A stretch of DNA of 32,221 nt from Pedobacter borealis DSM 19626 (GTDB lineage: Bacteria > Bacteroidota > Bacteroidia > Sphingobacteriales > Sphingobacteriaceae), in contig NZ_JAUG01000058.1 of the NCBI RefSeq assembly GCF_000708285.2, positions 1-32,221 on the forward strand. The letters are read 5' to 3'. Numbering within the stretch: the first letter of the stretch is position 1; the number at the start of each line of letters is the position of its first letter. The notes under the pieces were generated by a model. It did not search any database. It was given only the letters and a program-made list of their open reading frames with translations, and was not told the DNA's origin. Of the stretch, positions 7,157 to 14,146 are shown in pieces. Both the position numbers and the translations under genes were made by a program.

Positions 7157-7222
7157 TCGTCATGCTGAATTCATTTCAGCATCTTTCTTGCAAGATTGAC
7201 CCTGAAATAAATTCAGGGTGAC
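7157..7222. repeat. REP/BIME-like double palindrome
   Basis: The first hairpin is ATGCTGAA (7162-7169), TTCAT, TTCAGCAT (7175-7182). The second is ACCCTGAA (7199-7206), ATAAA, TTCAGGGT (7212-7219). The unit is bounded by GTC and GAC. It has the same architecture as 40-106, with the CCCTGAA and GCTGAA hairpins in swapped order, so it is an inverted copy. Confidence 0.8.
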
Positions 7223-7297
7223 AACTCTAAATTTAAATATCCCCGGAAGATCTTTTAAAGACATATTATAAAAAGAGATCAAGTTATTCATTCTATA

Positions 7298-7333
7298 AAA
7301 GGGCGATGTAAAAATAATTTTCATCGCCCTTTT
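7298..7333. terminator. Bidirectional terminator between purE and the XRE gene
   Basis: GGGCGATG (7301-7308) and CATCGCCC (7322-7329) form a perfect stem flanked by AAAA on the left and TTTTT on the right. It ends next to the minus-strand XRE stop codon and can also stop transcription from purE. Confidence 0.8.
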
Positions 7334-7534
7334 TCAATCCATATCAATAATATCACCAGGCTTGCAATCCAAAACTTTGCAAATCGCTTCCAGTGTATCA
7401 AACCTTACTCCTTTTGCCTTCCCTGTTTTTAATATGGAAAGATTTACAATGGTAAGCCCTACTCTTTCTGAGAGTTCAGTTAACGACATTTTCCGCTTGG
7501 CCAGCATCACATCTAAATTTATAATTATGGGCAT
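7334..7534 (-). CDS. Small XRE-family transcriptional regulator
   Basis: This 66-residue protein is little more than one helix-turn-helix of the Cro/CI (YozG-like) type: LDVMLAKRKMSLTELSERVGLTIVNLSILKTGKAK followed by FDTLEAICKVLDCKPGDII. It starts 9 nt after the stop of the DUF2975 gene and is presumably in the same transcript. This pairing of a DUF2975 membrane protein with a small XRE regulator is common in Firmicutes and Bacteroidota. The regulator's targets are unknown; autoregulation is likely. A strong hairpin terminates the operon. Confidence 0.9.
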   Translation of the reverse strand: MPIIINLDVMLAKRKMSLTELSERVGLTIVNLSILKTGKAKGVRFDTLEAICKVLDCKPGDIIDMD

Positions 7535-7543
7535 AATTCGGGT

Positions 7544-8191
7544 TTATACGAATGATTCATTTTCTTCTTTAATCTTAACTCCCACTTTAAAAGCTAAACC
7601 AAAGGCCAATATTATTAAACCTATGATGGTTTCTGAAGCTATAATACCTTCTCCATTACTCAAGGCATATTTAGAATCGTTTAAACTCAACTGGTTAATA
7701 CAAGAAACAAATAACTCTTGAGAAAACCACCTCGCAATTGGCAAACATATTAACAATAAGCTTCCCCATATTATAATCGATGCATTTTTTGCAGTAAATA
7801 CTTTGTCCTTTGTTAGCGACTGGAAAAACACTTTTATAAGAAATATAATTATCCCAATAATTAACCAATAAACAACAATTGAAAACTGAAACAATATAGC
7901 TGGTAAGGAAAATAATTGATCATAAGTCCTAAATCTCAAATGAACCAAAGCCCTATCGGTTTTTTGTATCACAACAGTATCGTTGAACCAAGATTTTAAA
8001 GGATCTTCATCAACTTTATTGGTAAAATAATTAAGTTTTACATTATATACTTCATAACTTTTAACTGCTTTACTACTTGCTGGCGAAGAGGATGTAAAAA
8101 ATTGTTGGAATAAAAATACAACATAAAAAGCTAACACGATCGTCGCCAATCTATTTAGGTTTTTAATCACCTTACTTTCTGAGAGTTTCAT
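7544..8191 (-). CDS. DUF2975 membrane protein
   Basis: This 215-residue protein has about four hydrophobic segments (roughly residues 15-35, 95-120, 140-160 and 185-205), with a large extracytoplasmic loop between the first two. It fits the DUF2975 family, which is usually encoded directly before a small XRE regulator, as here. I chose ATG at 8191. An ATG ten codons upstream (8221) overlaps a TAnnTTTG box and so is unlikely to be transcribed. The function is unknown; a role as a membrane partner or sensor for the regulator is a guess from context. Confidence 0.82.
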   Translation of the reverse strand: MKLSESKVIKNLNRLATIVLAFYVVFLFQQFFTSSSPASSKAVKSYEVYNVKLNYFTNKVDEDPLKSWFNDTVVIQKTDRALVHLRFRTYDQLFSLPAILFQFSIVVYWLIIGIIIFLIKVFFQSLTKDKVFTAKNASIIIWGSLLLICLPIARWFSQELFVSCINQLSLNDSKYALSNGEGIIASETIIGLIILAFGLAFKVGVKIKEENESFV

Positions 8192-8214
8192 AGATAATAA
8201 ATTTAAATATGAAA

Positions 8215-8245
8215 CAAACATAAGATATTATTTAAAATAAAACAA
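8215..8245 (-). promoter_or_regulatory. Promoter of the DUF2975-XRE operon
   Basis: On the minus strand a -33 TTG (8245-8243) is separated by 20 bp from TATGTTTG (8222-8215), a TAnnTTTG match. Transcription would begin near 8210, about 20 nt before the ATG at 8191. Confidence 0.6.
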
Positions 8246-8291
8246 TAAATACTTATCGTTTTATTTTAAATGAATGCTAATTAAAAACTAT

Positions 8292-8855
8292 CTAGTTCAA
8301 ATTCGGGTCCACTGGAAAATTACTGATATGTGCATATTTCGGGCCTAAATTTACGATCACATCCCGCCAAAGTTTTTCATCATCGTTACTAAAAATGAGG
8401 TCAGGATTAAAGGTATCGCTCACCATCCAGGCATTCTGCTCTATTTCGCGATCGAGCTGTCCATGGCCCCAGCCAGAGTAGCCCATAAAAAATTTTATCT
8501 CCTCAGCGCTTATGGCATTGGTATTTAAAAGGATTTTAAGTGTTTCAAAATTTCCACCCCAATACAGTCCATTCCCAATAGGCTCACCACTCTGTAGTTT
8601 ATCATAACTACGATGAATGAAATGTAAGGTATCTGCAGCAACAGGTCCGCCAAAATAAATGTAGTTTTTTGCATCCCATAAATCCTGTATCACATCATTC
8701 AGCATAAGATTACCTACCTGGTTAAGTATATAACCTACAGTTCCATCATCGCCATGCTCTGTTAATAGCACAACAGATCTTTTAAAATTAGGATCAGCCA
8801 TAAATGGCTCTGAGATGAGCAAGCGGCCTGTTTTAGGTTTTATATTGTTCAGCAT
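8292..8855 (-). CDS. YqgE/AlgH family protein (UPF0301)
   Basis: This 187-residue protein has the full family signature: GRLLISEPFMADPNFKRSVVLL near the N-terminus, then GTVGYILNQ, YFGGPV, and GYSGWGHGQLDREI. The family is widespread. AlgH was linked to alginate regulation in Pseudomonas, but the biochemical role is unsettled. ATG 8855 (MLNNIKP) is preferred because homologs start there. An in-frame ATG four codons upstream (8867) also exists. The gene is divergent from pdxH. Confidence 0.93.
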   Translation of the reverse strand: MLNNIKPKTGRLLISEPFMADPNFKRSVVLLTEHGDDGTVGYILNQVGNLMLNDVIQDLWDAKNYIYFGGPVAADTLHFIHRSYDKLQSGEPIGNGLYWGGNFETLKILLNTNAISAEEIKFFMGYSGWGHGQLDREIEQNAWMVSDTFNPDLIFSNDDEKLWRDVIVNLGPKYAHISNFPVDPNLN

Positions 8856-8866
8856 GATGATAATCA

Positions 8867-8897
8867 TTTGTTACACCGTAAAAGATGTCTATTTTTG
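8867..8897 (+). promoter_or_regulatory. Complete promoter of pdxH
   Basis: TTTG (8867-8870), a 19-bp spacer and TATTTTTG (8890-8897) match the Bacteroidota -33/-7 consensus at its standard spacing. The ATG follows 4 nt later (8902), so the transcript should start at or within a few bases of the start codon. Confidence 0.78.
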
Positions 8898-8901
8898 TTA
8901 A

Positions 8902-9552
8902 ATGCAAGTTACAAATGAATTTCTACAAAACCTGCGCCAAGATTATAAAAGCGCTTCGCTGGATGAATCTGACGTTGATCAAGACCCAATTATCCAGTTT
9001 AAAAAGTGGTTTCAACATGCTGTTGATGCCCAGATATACGAACCCAATGTAATGACTTTGGCTACAGCCGATAAAGCCGGCAGACCCGATGCCCGTATTG
9101 TTTTGCTTAAAGGTGTTGATGCCGGTGGATTTAGGTTCTTTACGAATTACTTAAGTGCTAAGGGAAAAGAGCTTAAACGCAATCCATACGCAGCTTTAGT
9201 ATTTTTCTGGCCTGAATTGGAAAGACAAGTGAGGATTGAAGGAACAGTAGAAAAACTAGATAAGGAAACTTCCGAAGAATATTTCAATACGAGGCCGCTT
9301 GACAGTCAGATTGGAGCGGTAGCTTCCCCACAAAGTCAGGTTATTCCAAACAGGACGTTTTTGGAAGAAAAAGTTGAAGAATTAAAGGCTAAAAGTACCG
9401 ATAAAGGTATTGCAAAACCTGCGCACTGGGGCGGTTATATTGTAAAACCTACAAGGATAGAGTTTTGGCAAGGAAGAAGCAGCAGGCTGCACGATAGGAT
9501 AAATTTCGAAAAGGTTAAGGGAATCTGGACTAAAACCAGATTGGCACCATAA
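8902..9552 (+). CDS. pdxH: Pyridoxamine 5'-phosphate oxidase
   Basis: PdxH (216 residues, the usual length) oxidises PNP or PMP to the cofactor PLP using FMN and oxygen. Visible signatures are the FMN-binding PDARIVLLKGVDAGGFRFFTNY segment, the central FFWPELERQVRIEG, and the C-terminal signature RIEFWQGRSSRLHDR, which contains the substrate-contacting Arg and His residues. The protein acts in the cytoplasm. The promoter box only 4 nt upstream implies a leaderless mRNA. A strong terminator follows. Confidence 0.97.
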   Translation: MQVTNEFLQNLRQDYKSASLDESDVDQDPIIQFKKWFQHAVDAQIYEPNVMTLATADKAGRPDARIVLLKGVDAGGFRFFTNYLSAKGKELKRNPYAALVFFWPELERQVRIEGTVEKLDKETSEEYFNTRPLDSQIGAVASPQSQVIPNRTFLEEKVEELKAKSTDKGIAKPAHWGGYIVKPTRIEFWQGRSSRLHDRINFEKVKGIWTKTRLAP

Positions 9553-9563
9553 CTTAATATAAT

Positions 9564-9599
9564 AAATAGAGATCGGGCTATCCGGCAAGATCTCTATTT
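9564..9599 (+). terminator. Rho-independent terminator of pdxH
   Basis: AAATAGAGATC (9564-9574) and GATCTCTATTT (9589-9599) form a perfect 11-bp stem with a 14-nt loop, and the right arm runs into TTTT. Confidence 0.85.
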
Positions 9600-9645
9600 T
9601 AACTAATCGTTTACTATTAAATTCTCTTTTTTTAATCTCTTAAAG

Positions 9646-10539
9646 ATGAAACAAATCGCAGTTATAGGATCTGGCACGATGGGAAATGGCATCGCTCATA
9701 CCTTTGCACAATTCAATTATCAAGTCAACCTAATCGACATCAATCAGGATGCATTGGATAAGGCTATACAAACCATTACCAAAAATCTAGACAGACAGCT
9801 TGCCAAAGGCACATTAACAGAAGATCAGAAAGCGGCCACTCTTAATAACATCACCACCTATACCTCAACAAAGGATGGCGTTCAAAGTTCCGATTTAATT
9901 GTAGAAGCCGCTACCGAAAATGTGGACTTAAAACTGAAGATCTTTAAGGATTTAGATAAGTACGCACCTGCACATGCTATTCTGGCTTCAAATACCTCTT
10001 CTATTTCCATTACGCAGATTGCTGCCGTAACCGGTAGAGGTGATAAGGTAATCGGGATGCACTTTATGAACCCTGTTCCGGTAATGAAGTTAGTAGAAGT
10101 AATAAGAGGTTATGCCACGAGTGATGAAACAACCAGTACTATTATGTCGCTATCGCAAAGTTTGGAGAAAGTTCCTGTTGAGGTAAATGATTATCCGGGT
10201 TTTGTGGCTAACCGCATTTTAATGCCAATGATTAACGAGGCCATTTACACCCTGTATGAAGGCGTTGCAGGCGTTTATGAAATCGATACGGTAATGAAAC
10301 TTGGAATGGCACATCCGATGGGGCCCTTGCAGTTAGCCGATTTTATTGGTCTGGATGTTTGCTTGGCAATATTAAAAGTATTGAACGACGGTTTTGGTAA
10401 TCCTAAATACGCACCATGTCCATTATTGGTAAATATGGTTGCTGCAGGTAAAAAAGGTATTAAAACTGGCGAAGGTTTTTATAAATATACTGCCGGATCA
10501 AAAGATCTTGTCGTTTCTGATAAATTTAAAAAATCCTAA
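9646..10539 (+). CDS. 3-hydroxybutyryl-CoA dehydrogenase-type enzyme
   Basis: This 297-residue NAD(P)-dependent 3-hydroxyacyl-CoA dehydrogenase carries VIGSGTMGNGIAHTFA (Rossmann GxGxxG), an acidic Asp after the second strand, the SNTSSISIT segment, and the catalytic IGMHFMNPVPVMKLVEVI motif with His. The C-terminal dimerisation domain has PGFVANRILMPMINEA and HPMGPLQLADFIGLDV. It interconverts acetoacetyl-CoA and 3-hydroxybutyryl-CoA in fatty acid or butanoate metabolism. It is a stand-alone enzyme without a fused crotonase. The family is sure; the exact chain-length preference is not. It precedes ruvB by 31 bp, but ruvB has its own promoter box. Confidence 0.94.
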   Translation: MKQIAVIGSGTMGNGIAHTFAQFNYQVNLIDINQDALDKAIQTITKNLDRQLAKGTLTEDQKAATLNNITTYTSTKDGVQSSDLIVEAATENVDLKLKIFKDLDKYAPAHAILASNTSSISITQIAAVTGRGDKVIGMHFMNPVPVMKLVEVIRGYATSDETTSTIMSLSQSLEKVPVEVNDYPGFVANRILMPMINEAIYTLYEGVAGVYEIDTVMKLGMAHPMGPLQLADFIGLDVCLAILKVLNDGFGNPKYAPCPLLVNMVAAGKKGIKTGEGFYKYTAGSKDLVVSDKFKKS

Positions 10540-10558
10540 TTTTTTTAGCATTTAATTT

Positions 10559-10566
10559 TATATTTG
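10559..10566 (+). promoter_or_regulatory. -7 box of ruvB
   Basis: TATATTTG matches TAnnTTTG and lies 4 nt before the ruvB ATG at 10571. No good -33 TTG is seen. It implies a leaderless or nearly leaderless mRNA. Confidence 0.55.
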
Positions 10567-10570
10567 CTGT

Positions 10571-11593
10571 ATGAATGAGAATCTGGATCCCGAAGCAAGC
10601 AACCTAAGCCCTACCGATCGCGATATTGAAAGGGTTTTAAGGCCACAGGCTTTTGAAGATTTTACGGGGCAGGAAAAAGTGATGGAAAATCTGAAGATTT
10701 TTGTTCAGGCGGCGAAACTCCGTGGCGAGGCTTTAGATCATGTTCTTTTGCATGGTCCTCCCGGATTAGGTAAAACCACACTCTCTCATATCATTGCCAA
10801 TGAAATGGCTACTGGCATCAAAGTAACCTCTGGTCCGGTGTTAGACAAACCTGGCGATTTGGCTGGTTTATTAACCGGCTTGGATGAAGGCGATATTCTT
10901 TTTATCGATGAGATCCATCGTTTATCTCCGCTTGTAGAAGAATACCTATACTCTGCCATGGAGGATTTTAAAATCGATATTATGCTCGAAACTGGCCCGA
11001 ATGCCCGTTCTGTACAGATTTCGCTTAATCCTTTTACTTTAGTAGGTGCTACCACCCGCTCCGGATTGTTGACTGCTCCGTTAAGGGCACGCTTTGGCAT
11101 CAATGCCCGCCTGGCTTACTATGACGCTAAATTGCTAACCACAATTGTGCTACGCTCTTCTGATATATTAAAAACGCCGATCAGTGATGAAGGTGCCTAC
11201 GAAATTGCCCGCCGTAGTCGCGGCACGCCCCGTATTGCCAATGCACTTTTACGGAGAACAAGAGATTTTGCGCAGATTAAAGGAAACGGAAATATCGATA
11301 CTGAAATTGCCCGTTATGCCCTCAATGCATTAAATGTAGATGAACATGGCTTGGATGAAATGGACAACAGAATCCTGGTTACCATTATCGATAAATTTAA
11401 AGGCGGTCCGGTAGGTTTAAAAACCATTGCTACGGCTGTTGGAGAAGATGAAGGTACTATTGAGGAGGTTTATGAGCCGTTTTTGATTCAAGAGGGATAT
11501 ATTATGCGTACTTCACGGGGTAGAGAAGTTACCGAAGCCGCATATAAGCACTTAAAGAAAAATTATCCAGGCCAAACCGGGAAGCTGTTTTAA
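10571..11593 (+). CDS. ruvB: Holliday junction branch migration helicase RuvB
   Basis: RuvB (340 residues, normal length) is the AAA+ motor that drives branch migration with RuvA before RuvC cleavage. It has the N-terminal RPQAFEDFTGQEKV, Walker A HGPPGLGKTT, Walker B LFIDEIHRL, sensor 1 GATTRSGLLTAPLRARFG, and an arginine-rich GTPRIANALLRRTRDFA sensor 2. The winged-helix C-terminus ends with the expected TSRGREVTEAAY. ruvA and ruvC are not in the window. Confidence 0.98.
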   Translation: MNENLDPEASNLSPTDRDIERVLRPQAFEDFTGQEKVMENLKIFVQAAKLRGEALDHVLLHGPPGLGKTTLSHIIANEMATGIKVTSGPVLDKPGDLAGLLTGLDEGDILFIDEIHRLSPLVEEYLYSAMEDFKIDIMLETGPNARSVQISLNPFTLVGATTRSGLLTAPLRARFGINARLAYYDAKLLTTIVLRSSDILKTPISDEGAYEIARRSRGTPRIANALLRRTRDFAQIKGNGNIDTEIARYALNALNVDEHGLDEMDNRILVTIIDKFKGGPVGLKTIATAVGEDEGTIEEVYEPFLIQEGYIMRTSRGREVTEAAYKHLKKNYPGQTGKLF

Positions 11594-11602
11594 TACAAGA
11601 TT

Positions 11603-11719
11603 GTTTCCCGCAGATCCGAATGATAAAAAACGCAGATCGACACAGATTTGGCCAACCACAAAAACCTTTACAATCCCTTTAAATCTGCGGTCCTTATCTG
11701 CGAAATCTGCTGGAAAAAC
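11603..11719. repeat. Imperfect inverted-repeat element with CGCAGAT words
   Basis: The left part carries CCCGCAGAT, ACGCAGATCG and CACAGATTT. The right part carries their complements: AAATCTGCGG, ATCTGCG and ATCTGCTGG. The element is bounded by GTTTCCC-like and GGAAAAAC-like ends. Related pieces lie at 22961-22996 and 23187-23302. It does not appear to encode protein. Confidence 0.7.
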
Positions 11720-11732
11720 TAGACATATAATA

Positions 11733-12113
11733 CTAATCTAAGCCATAAGCCTTTCTAATAATATTATCTGCGATGTTATCTGTATTAAAATTAACTAGTA
11801 AACCCAATTTATAACCAGACAACTTTAAATAAGTAAGCAGTTGTTTATGATGAACATTCATAATAAACTCCACTGATTTTAATTCAACAACCACCTTTTG
11901 CTCTACCACAAGATCTAACCTATATCCCACATCTACAGTAATTTCTTCATAGCGCATAGGTAATGAAACCTGTCTTTACACAAATAACCCTGCCTTTTCT
12001 ATTTCATATTTTAAGGCAGCTTCATAAGCAGATTCGAGTAAGCCCGGGCCAAGAGTATTGTAAACTCTAAAAACACTTCCTCGAATGATATATGATACTT
12101 CATTTTCCGTCAT
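11733..12113 (-). pseudogene. GxxExxY family protein, interrupted by a nonsense codon
   Basis: Translating from ATG 12113 gives 45 residues ending GLFV. They include GPGLLESAY, the GxxExxY signature (Gly24, Glu27, Tyr30). A TAA at 11978-11976 follows. The same frame then continues RQVSLP into MRYEEITVDVGYRLD and EQKVVVELKS, the PD-(D/E)XK-like half, to the normal C-terminus. The frame is unbroken and only one codon is wrong, so a single A-to-T change from AAA is the simplest explanation. A second initiation at ATG 11957 could make a 74-residue C-terminal fragment. The family's function is not firmly known. A sequencing error is possible. Confidence 0.85.
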
Positions 12114-12234
12114 TACTTAAATTTAATAATTCTTTCCAGAAAAGAATATCCCAAAACACAACTTCATAACCTATTAATATTTTCAAGAAAACATTAAGGT
12201 AGCTTTTGTGTTCAATAACTACAAATCAAACATT

Positions 12235-13743
12235 ATGAATATTGAATTACGTAAACTAACGCTCGAAGATTACGAAGATCTTAAAGAATCGATGCTCCAG
12301 GCCTACGACAGTATGGGCGGTTCCATCTGGCCAAAATCAAGTATTGCAAAACTTTTAAATATTTTCCCCGAAGGACAGCTCTGCATCGCTGTTGATGATA
12401 AGGTTGTAGCCTGTTCATTAGCCATTATTGTAGAGTACGACGAATATGGAGATCGGCATACCTACAAGTTGATCACTGGTGATTATTCTTTTACAACACA
12501 CGATCCAAACGGCGATACCCTCTATGGAATCGAAATTTTCGTGCACCCTGACTTCCGTGGTTTGCGCTTGGGAAGAAGGTTATATGAGGCACGTAAAGAA
12601 CTCTGCGAAAGCCTAAATCTAAAAAGCATTATCGCCGGTGGCAGAATTCCGGGTTATCACCAATATGCAGAACAGCTTAGCCCAAGGCAGTATATAGACA
12701 AGGTAAAAGCAAAAGAAATTTACGACCCTACATTGACTTTTCAGATCTCTAATGATTTTCACGTAAGAAAAGTATTGAAAAACTATTTACCTGGCGATAA
12801 AGAATCAAAAGAATATGCCACCTTAATTGAGTGGAATAACATTTATTATCAAGGTATTGATGCTTCAGCCCGTTCGGCAATGACCATCCGTTTGGGTTTG
12901 GTGCAATGGGAAATGCGTTTATTCCCCAATATGGACGCATTTTATGAGCAGGTAGAGTTTTTTGTTGATGCGCTAAGTGGCTACAAATCAGACTTCGTGA
13001 TGTTCCCTGAGCTATTCAACACGCCCTTATTGCAACCTTATAATCATTTGCCAGAGATTGAGGCCATGCGCAAACTCGCCGAAAAAACAGAAGAGATCGT
13101 ACAAAAAATGCATGAGTACTCGTTGAGCTACAATACTAACATCATTACAGGCAGTATGCCACTTATTGAGGATGGTAAACTTTATAATGCCACTTACCTT
13201 TGTCACCGTACCGGTAAAATAGATGAGTATAGAAAAATCCACATTACACCGAATGAGCAGAAATATTATGGTATGATTGGTGGCGATAAAGTACAGGTAT
13301 TTGATACTGATTGCGGTAAAGTAGGTATTTTGATCTGTTACGATGTAGAATTCCCTGAATTAAGCCGCATTTACGCCGATCAGGGCATGCAGATTTTGTT
13401 TGTACCATTTTTAACCGATACACAGAATGGCTATACACGCGTTAGGCACTGTGCTCAGGCCCGGGCGATAGAAAACGAATGTTATGTGGCCATTGCAGGC
13501 TGCGTGGGTAATTTACCGAAGGTAAACAACATGGACATCCAGTTCGCGCAATCGGCTGTTTTTACACCTTCTGATTTCGCTTTCCCAACCAATGCCATAA
13601 AAGCAGAAGCTACGCCAAATACGGAGATGGTTTTAGTGGTAGATGTTGACCTACATTTACTAGACGAACTACACCACTATGGAACAGTAAAGGTGCTAAA
13701 AGACAGAAGAAAAGACCTTTATCAGGTTAAACTTTTGAAATAA
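12235..13743 (+). CDS. GNAT acetyltransferase fused to a nitrilase-superfamily hydrolase
   Basis: This 502-residue fusion has an N-terminal GNAT domain (about 1-200), with acetyl-CoA motif A visible in IFVHPDFRGLRLGRRLYEA. The C-terminal carbon-nitrogen hydrolase domain (about 215-490) has the Glu259 (MFPELF), Lys334 (YRKIHI) and Cys368 (ILICYDVEFPE) triad intact. The pair may acylate and hydrolyse the same amine or amide, but the substrate is unknown. ATG 12235 is used. A GTG nine codons upstream falls in a near-consensus -7 box (TAGCTTTTG, 12200-12208), so it is unlikely to be transcribed. A strong terminator follows. Confidence 0.92.
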   Translation: MNIELRKLTLEDYEDLKESMLQAYDSMGGSIWPKSSIAKLLNIFPEGQLCIAVDDKVVACSLAIIVEYDEYGDRHTYKLITGDYSFTTHDPNGDTLYGIEIFVHPDFRGLRLGRRLYEARKELCESLNLKSIIAGGRIPGYHQYAEQLSPRQYIDKVKAKEIYDPTLTFQISNDFHVRKVLKNYLPGDKESKEYATLIEWNNIYYQGIDASARSAMTIRLGLVQWEMRLFPNMDAFYEQVEFFVDALSGYKSDFVMFPELFNTPLLQPYNHLPEIEAMRKLAEKTEEIVQKMHEYSLSYNTNIITGSMPLIEDGKLYNATYLCHRTGKIDEYRKIHITPNEQKYYGMIGGDKVQVFDTDCGKVGILICYDVEFPELSRIYADQGMQILFVPFLTDTQNGYTRVRHCAQARAIENECYVAIAGCVGNLPKVNNMDIQFAQSAVFTPSDFAFPTNAIKAEATPNTEMVLVVDVDLHLLDELHHYGTVKVLKDRRKDLYQVKLLK

Positions 13744-13753
13744 TAACCCATAA

Positions 13754-13786
13754 AAAATGCCGGTCAAATTAATTTACCGGCATTTT
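13754..13786. terminator. Bidirectional terminator
   Basis: AAAATGCCGGT (13754-13764) and ACCGGCATTTT (13776-13786) form a perfect 11-bp stem with an 11-nt loop, with A/T flanks on both sides. It serves the GNAT-nitrilase gene and the convergent small membrane protein gene. Confidence 0.85.
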
Positions 13787-13805
13787 CATTTTAATCTAAA
13801 GCTAA

Positions 13806-14012
13806 TTATTTTCTCATCACAAACCATATAATCAAACCTATAATAATGGCGATTGGCAACACCCATTTCAAAGCTTGCCCTGCCCCATTTTCATCTTTCT
13901 CAGTAACGGCAGGTTTTGCTGGTCCCGGGTTTTCTTTATGACTTTCGTAATCTTTTTCAATCGGTTTCGGAGCTGCTCCTGATTCCGTATGTTGTGGTTC
14001 TATGTCTTCCAT
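13806..14012 (-). CDS. Small C-tail-anchored membrane protein, unknown function
   Basis: This 68-residue protein has a highly polar first 45 residues rich in Glu, Lys and Pro. One transmembrane helix follows (WVLPIAIIIGLIIWFVM, about 50-66) and it ends in RK. The layout suggests a cytoplasmic or periplasmic disordered region held by a C-terminal membrane anchor. I recognise no family. It shares a terminator with the upstream convergent gene. Confidence 0.7.
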   Translation of the reverse strand: MEDIEPQHTESGAAPKPIEKDYESHKENPGPAKPAVTEKDENGAGQALKWVLPIAIIIGLIIWFVMRK

Positions 14013-14131
14013 GTCTACTACGTTAAAGGTCTCCTTCTAAGTTGATATCCCAATCCGGATAAACCATAATCAATTAATTTTTTCTGTATTTAGAACAAGT
14101 GATTAATGAAAATGTTTTAAATCCTAAGCCT

Positions 14132-14139
14132 TATCTTTG
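14132..14139 (+). promoter_or_regulatory. -7 box of queG
   Basis: TATCTTTG matches TAnnTTTG and lies 7 nt before an in-frame GTG (14147). It excludes an in-frame GTG at 14099, which would lie upstream of the transcript start. Confidence 0.55.
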
Positions 14140-14146
14140 CAGATCG

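Noticed and set aside
6465..7222. Clustered palindromes as a possible CRISPR array
   Set aside because: The repeats differ from each other, are not evenly spaced, have no unique spacers of constant length and no cas genes are nearby.
10786..11103. Minus-strand frame inside ruvB (105 codons)
   Set aside because: It is fully antisense to the RuvB AAA+ core and has no features of a protein.
12208..12234. GTG at 12208 as the start of the GNAT-nitrilase gene
   Set aside because: It coincides with a near-consensus -7 box, and the extra nine residues are atypical. ATG 12235 starts the GNAT domain cleanly.
14099..14146. GTG at 14099 as the queG start
   Set aside because: The -7 box at 14132-14139 lies downstream of it, and the added residues do not resemble QueG.
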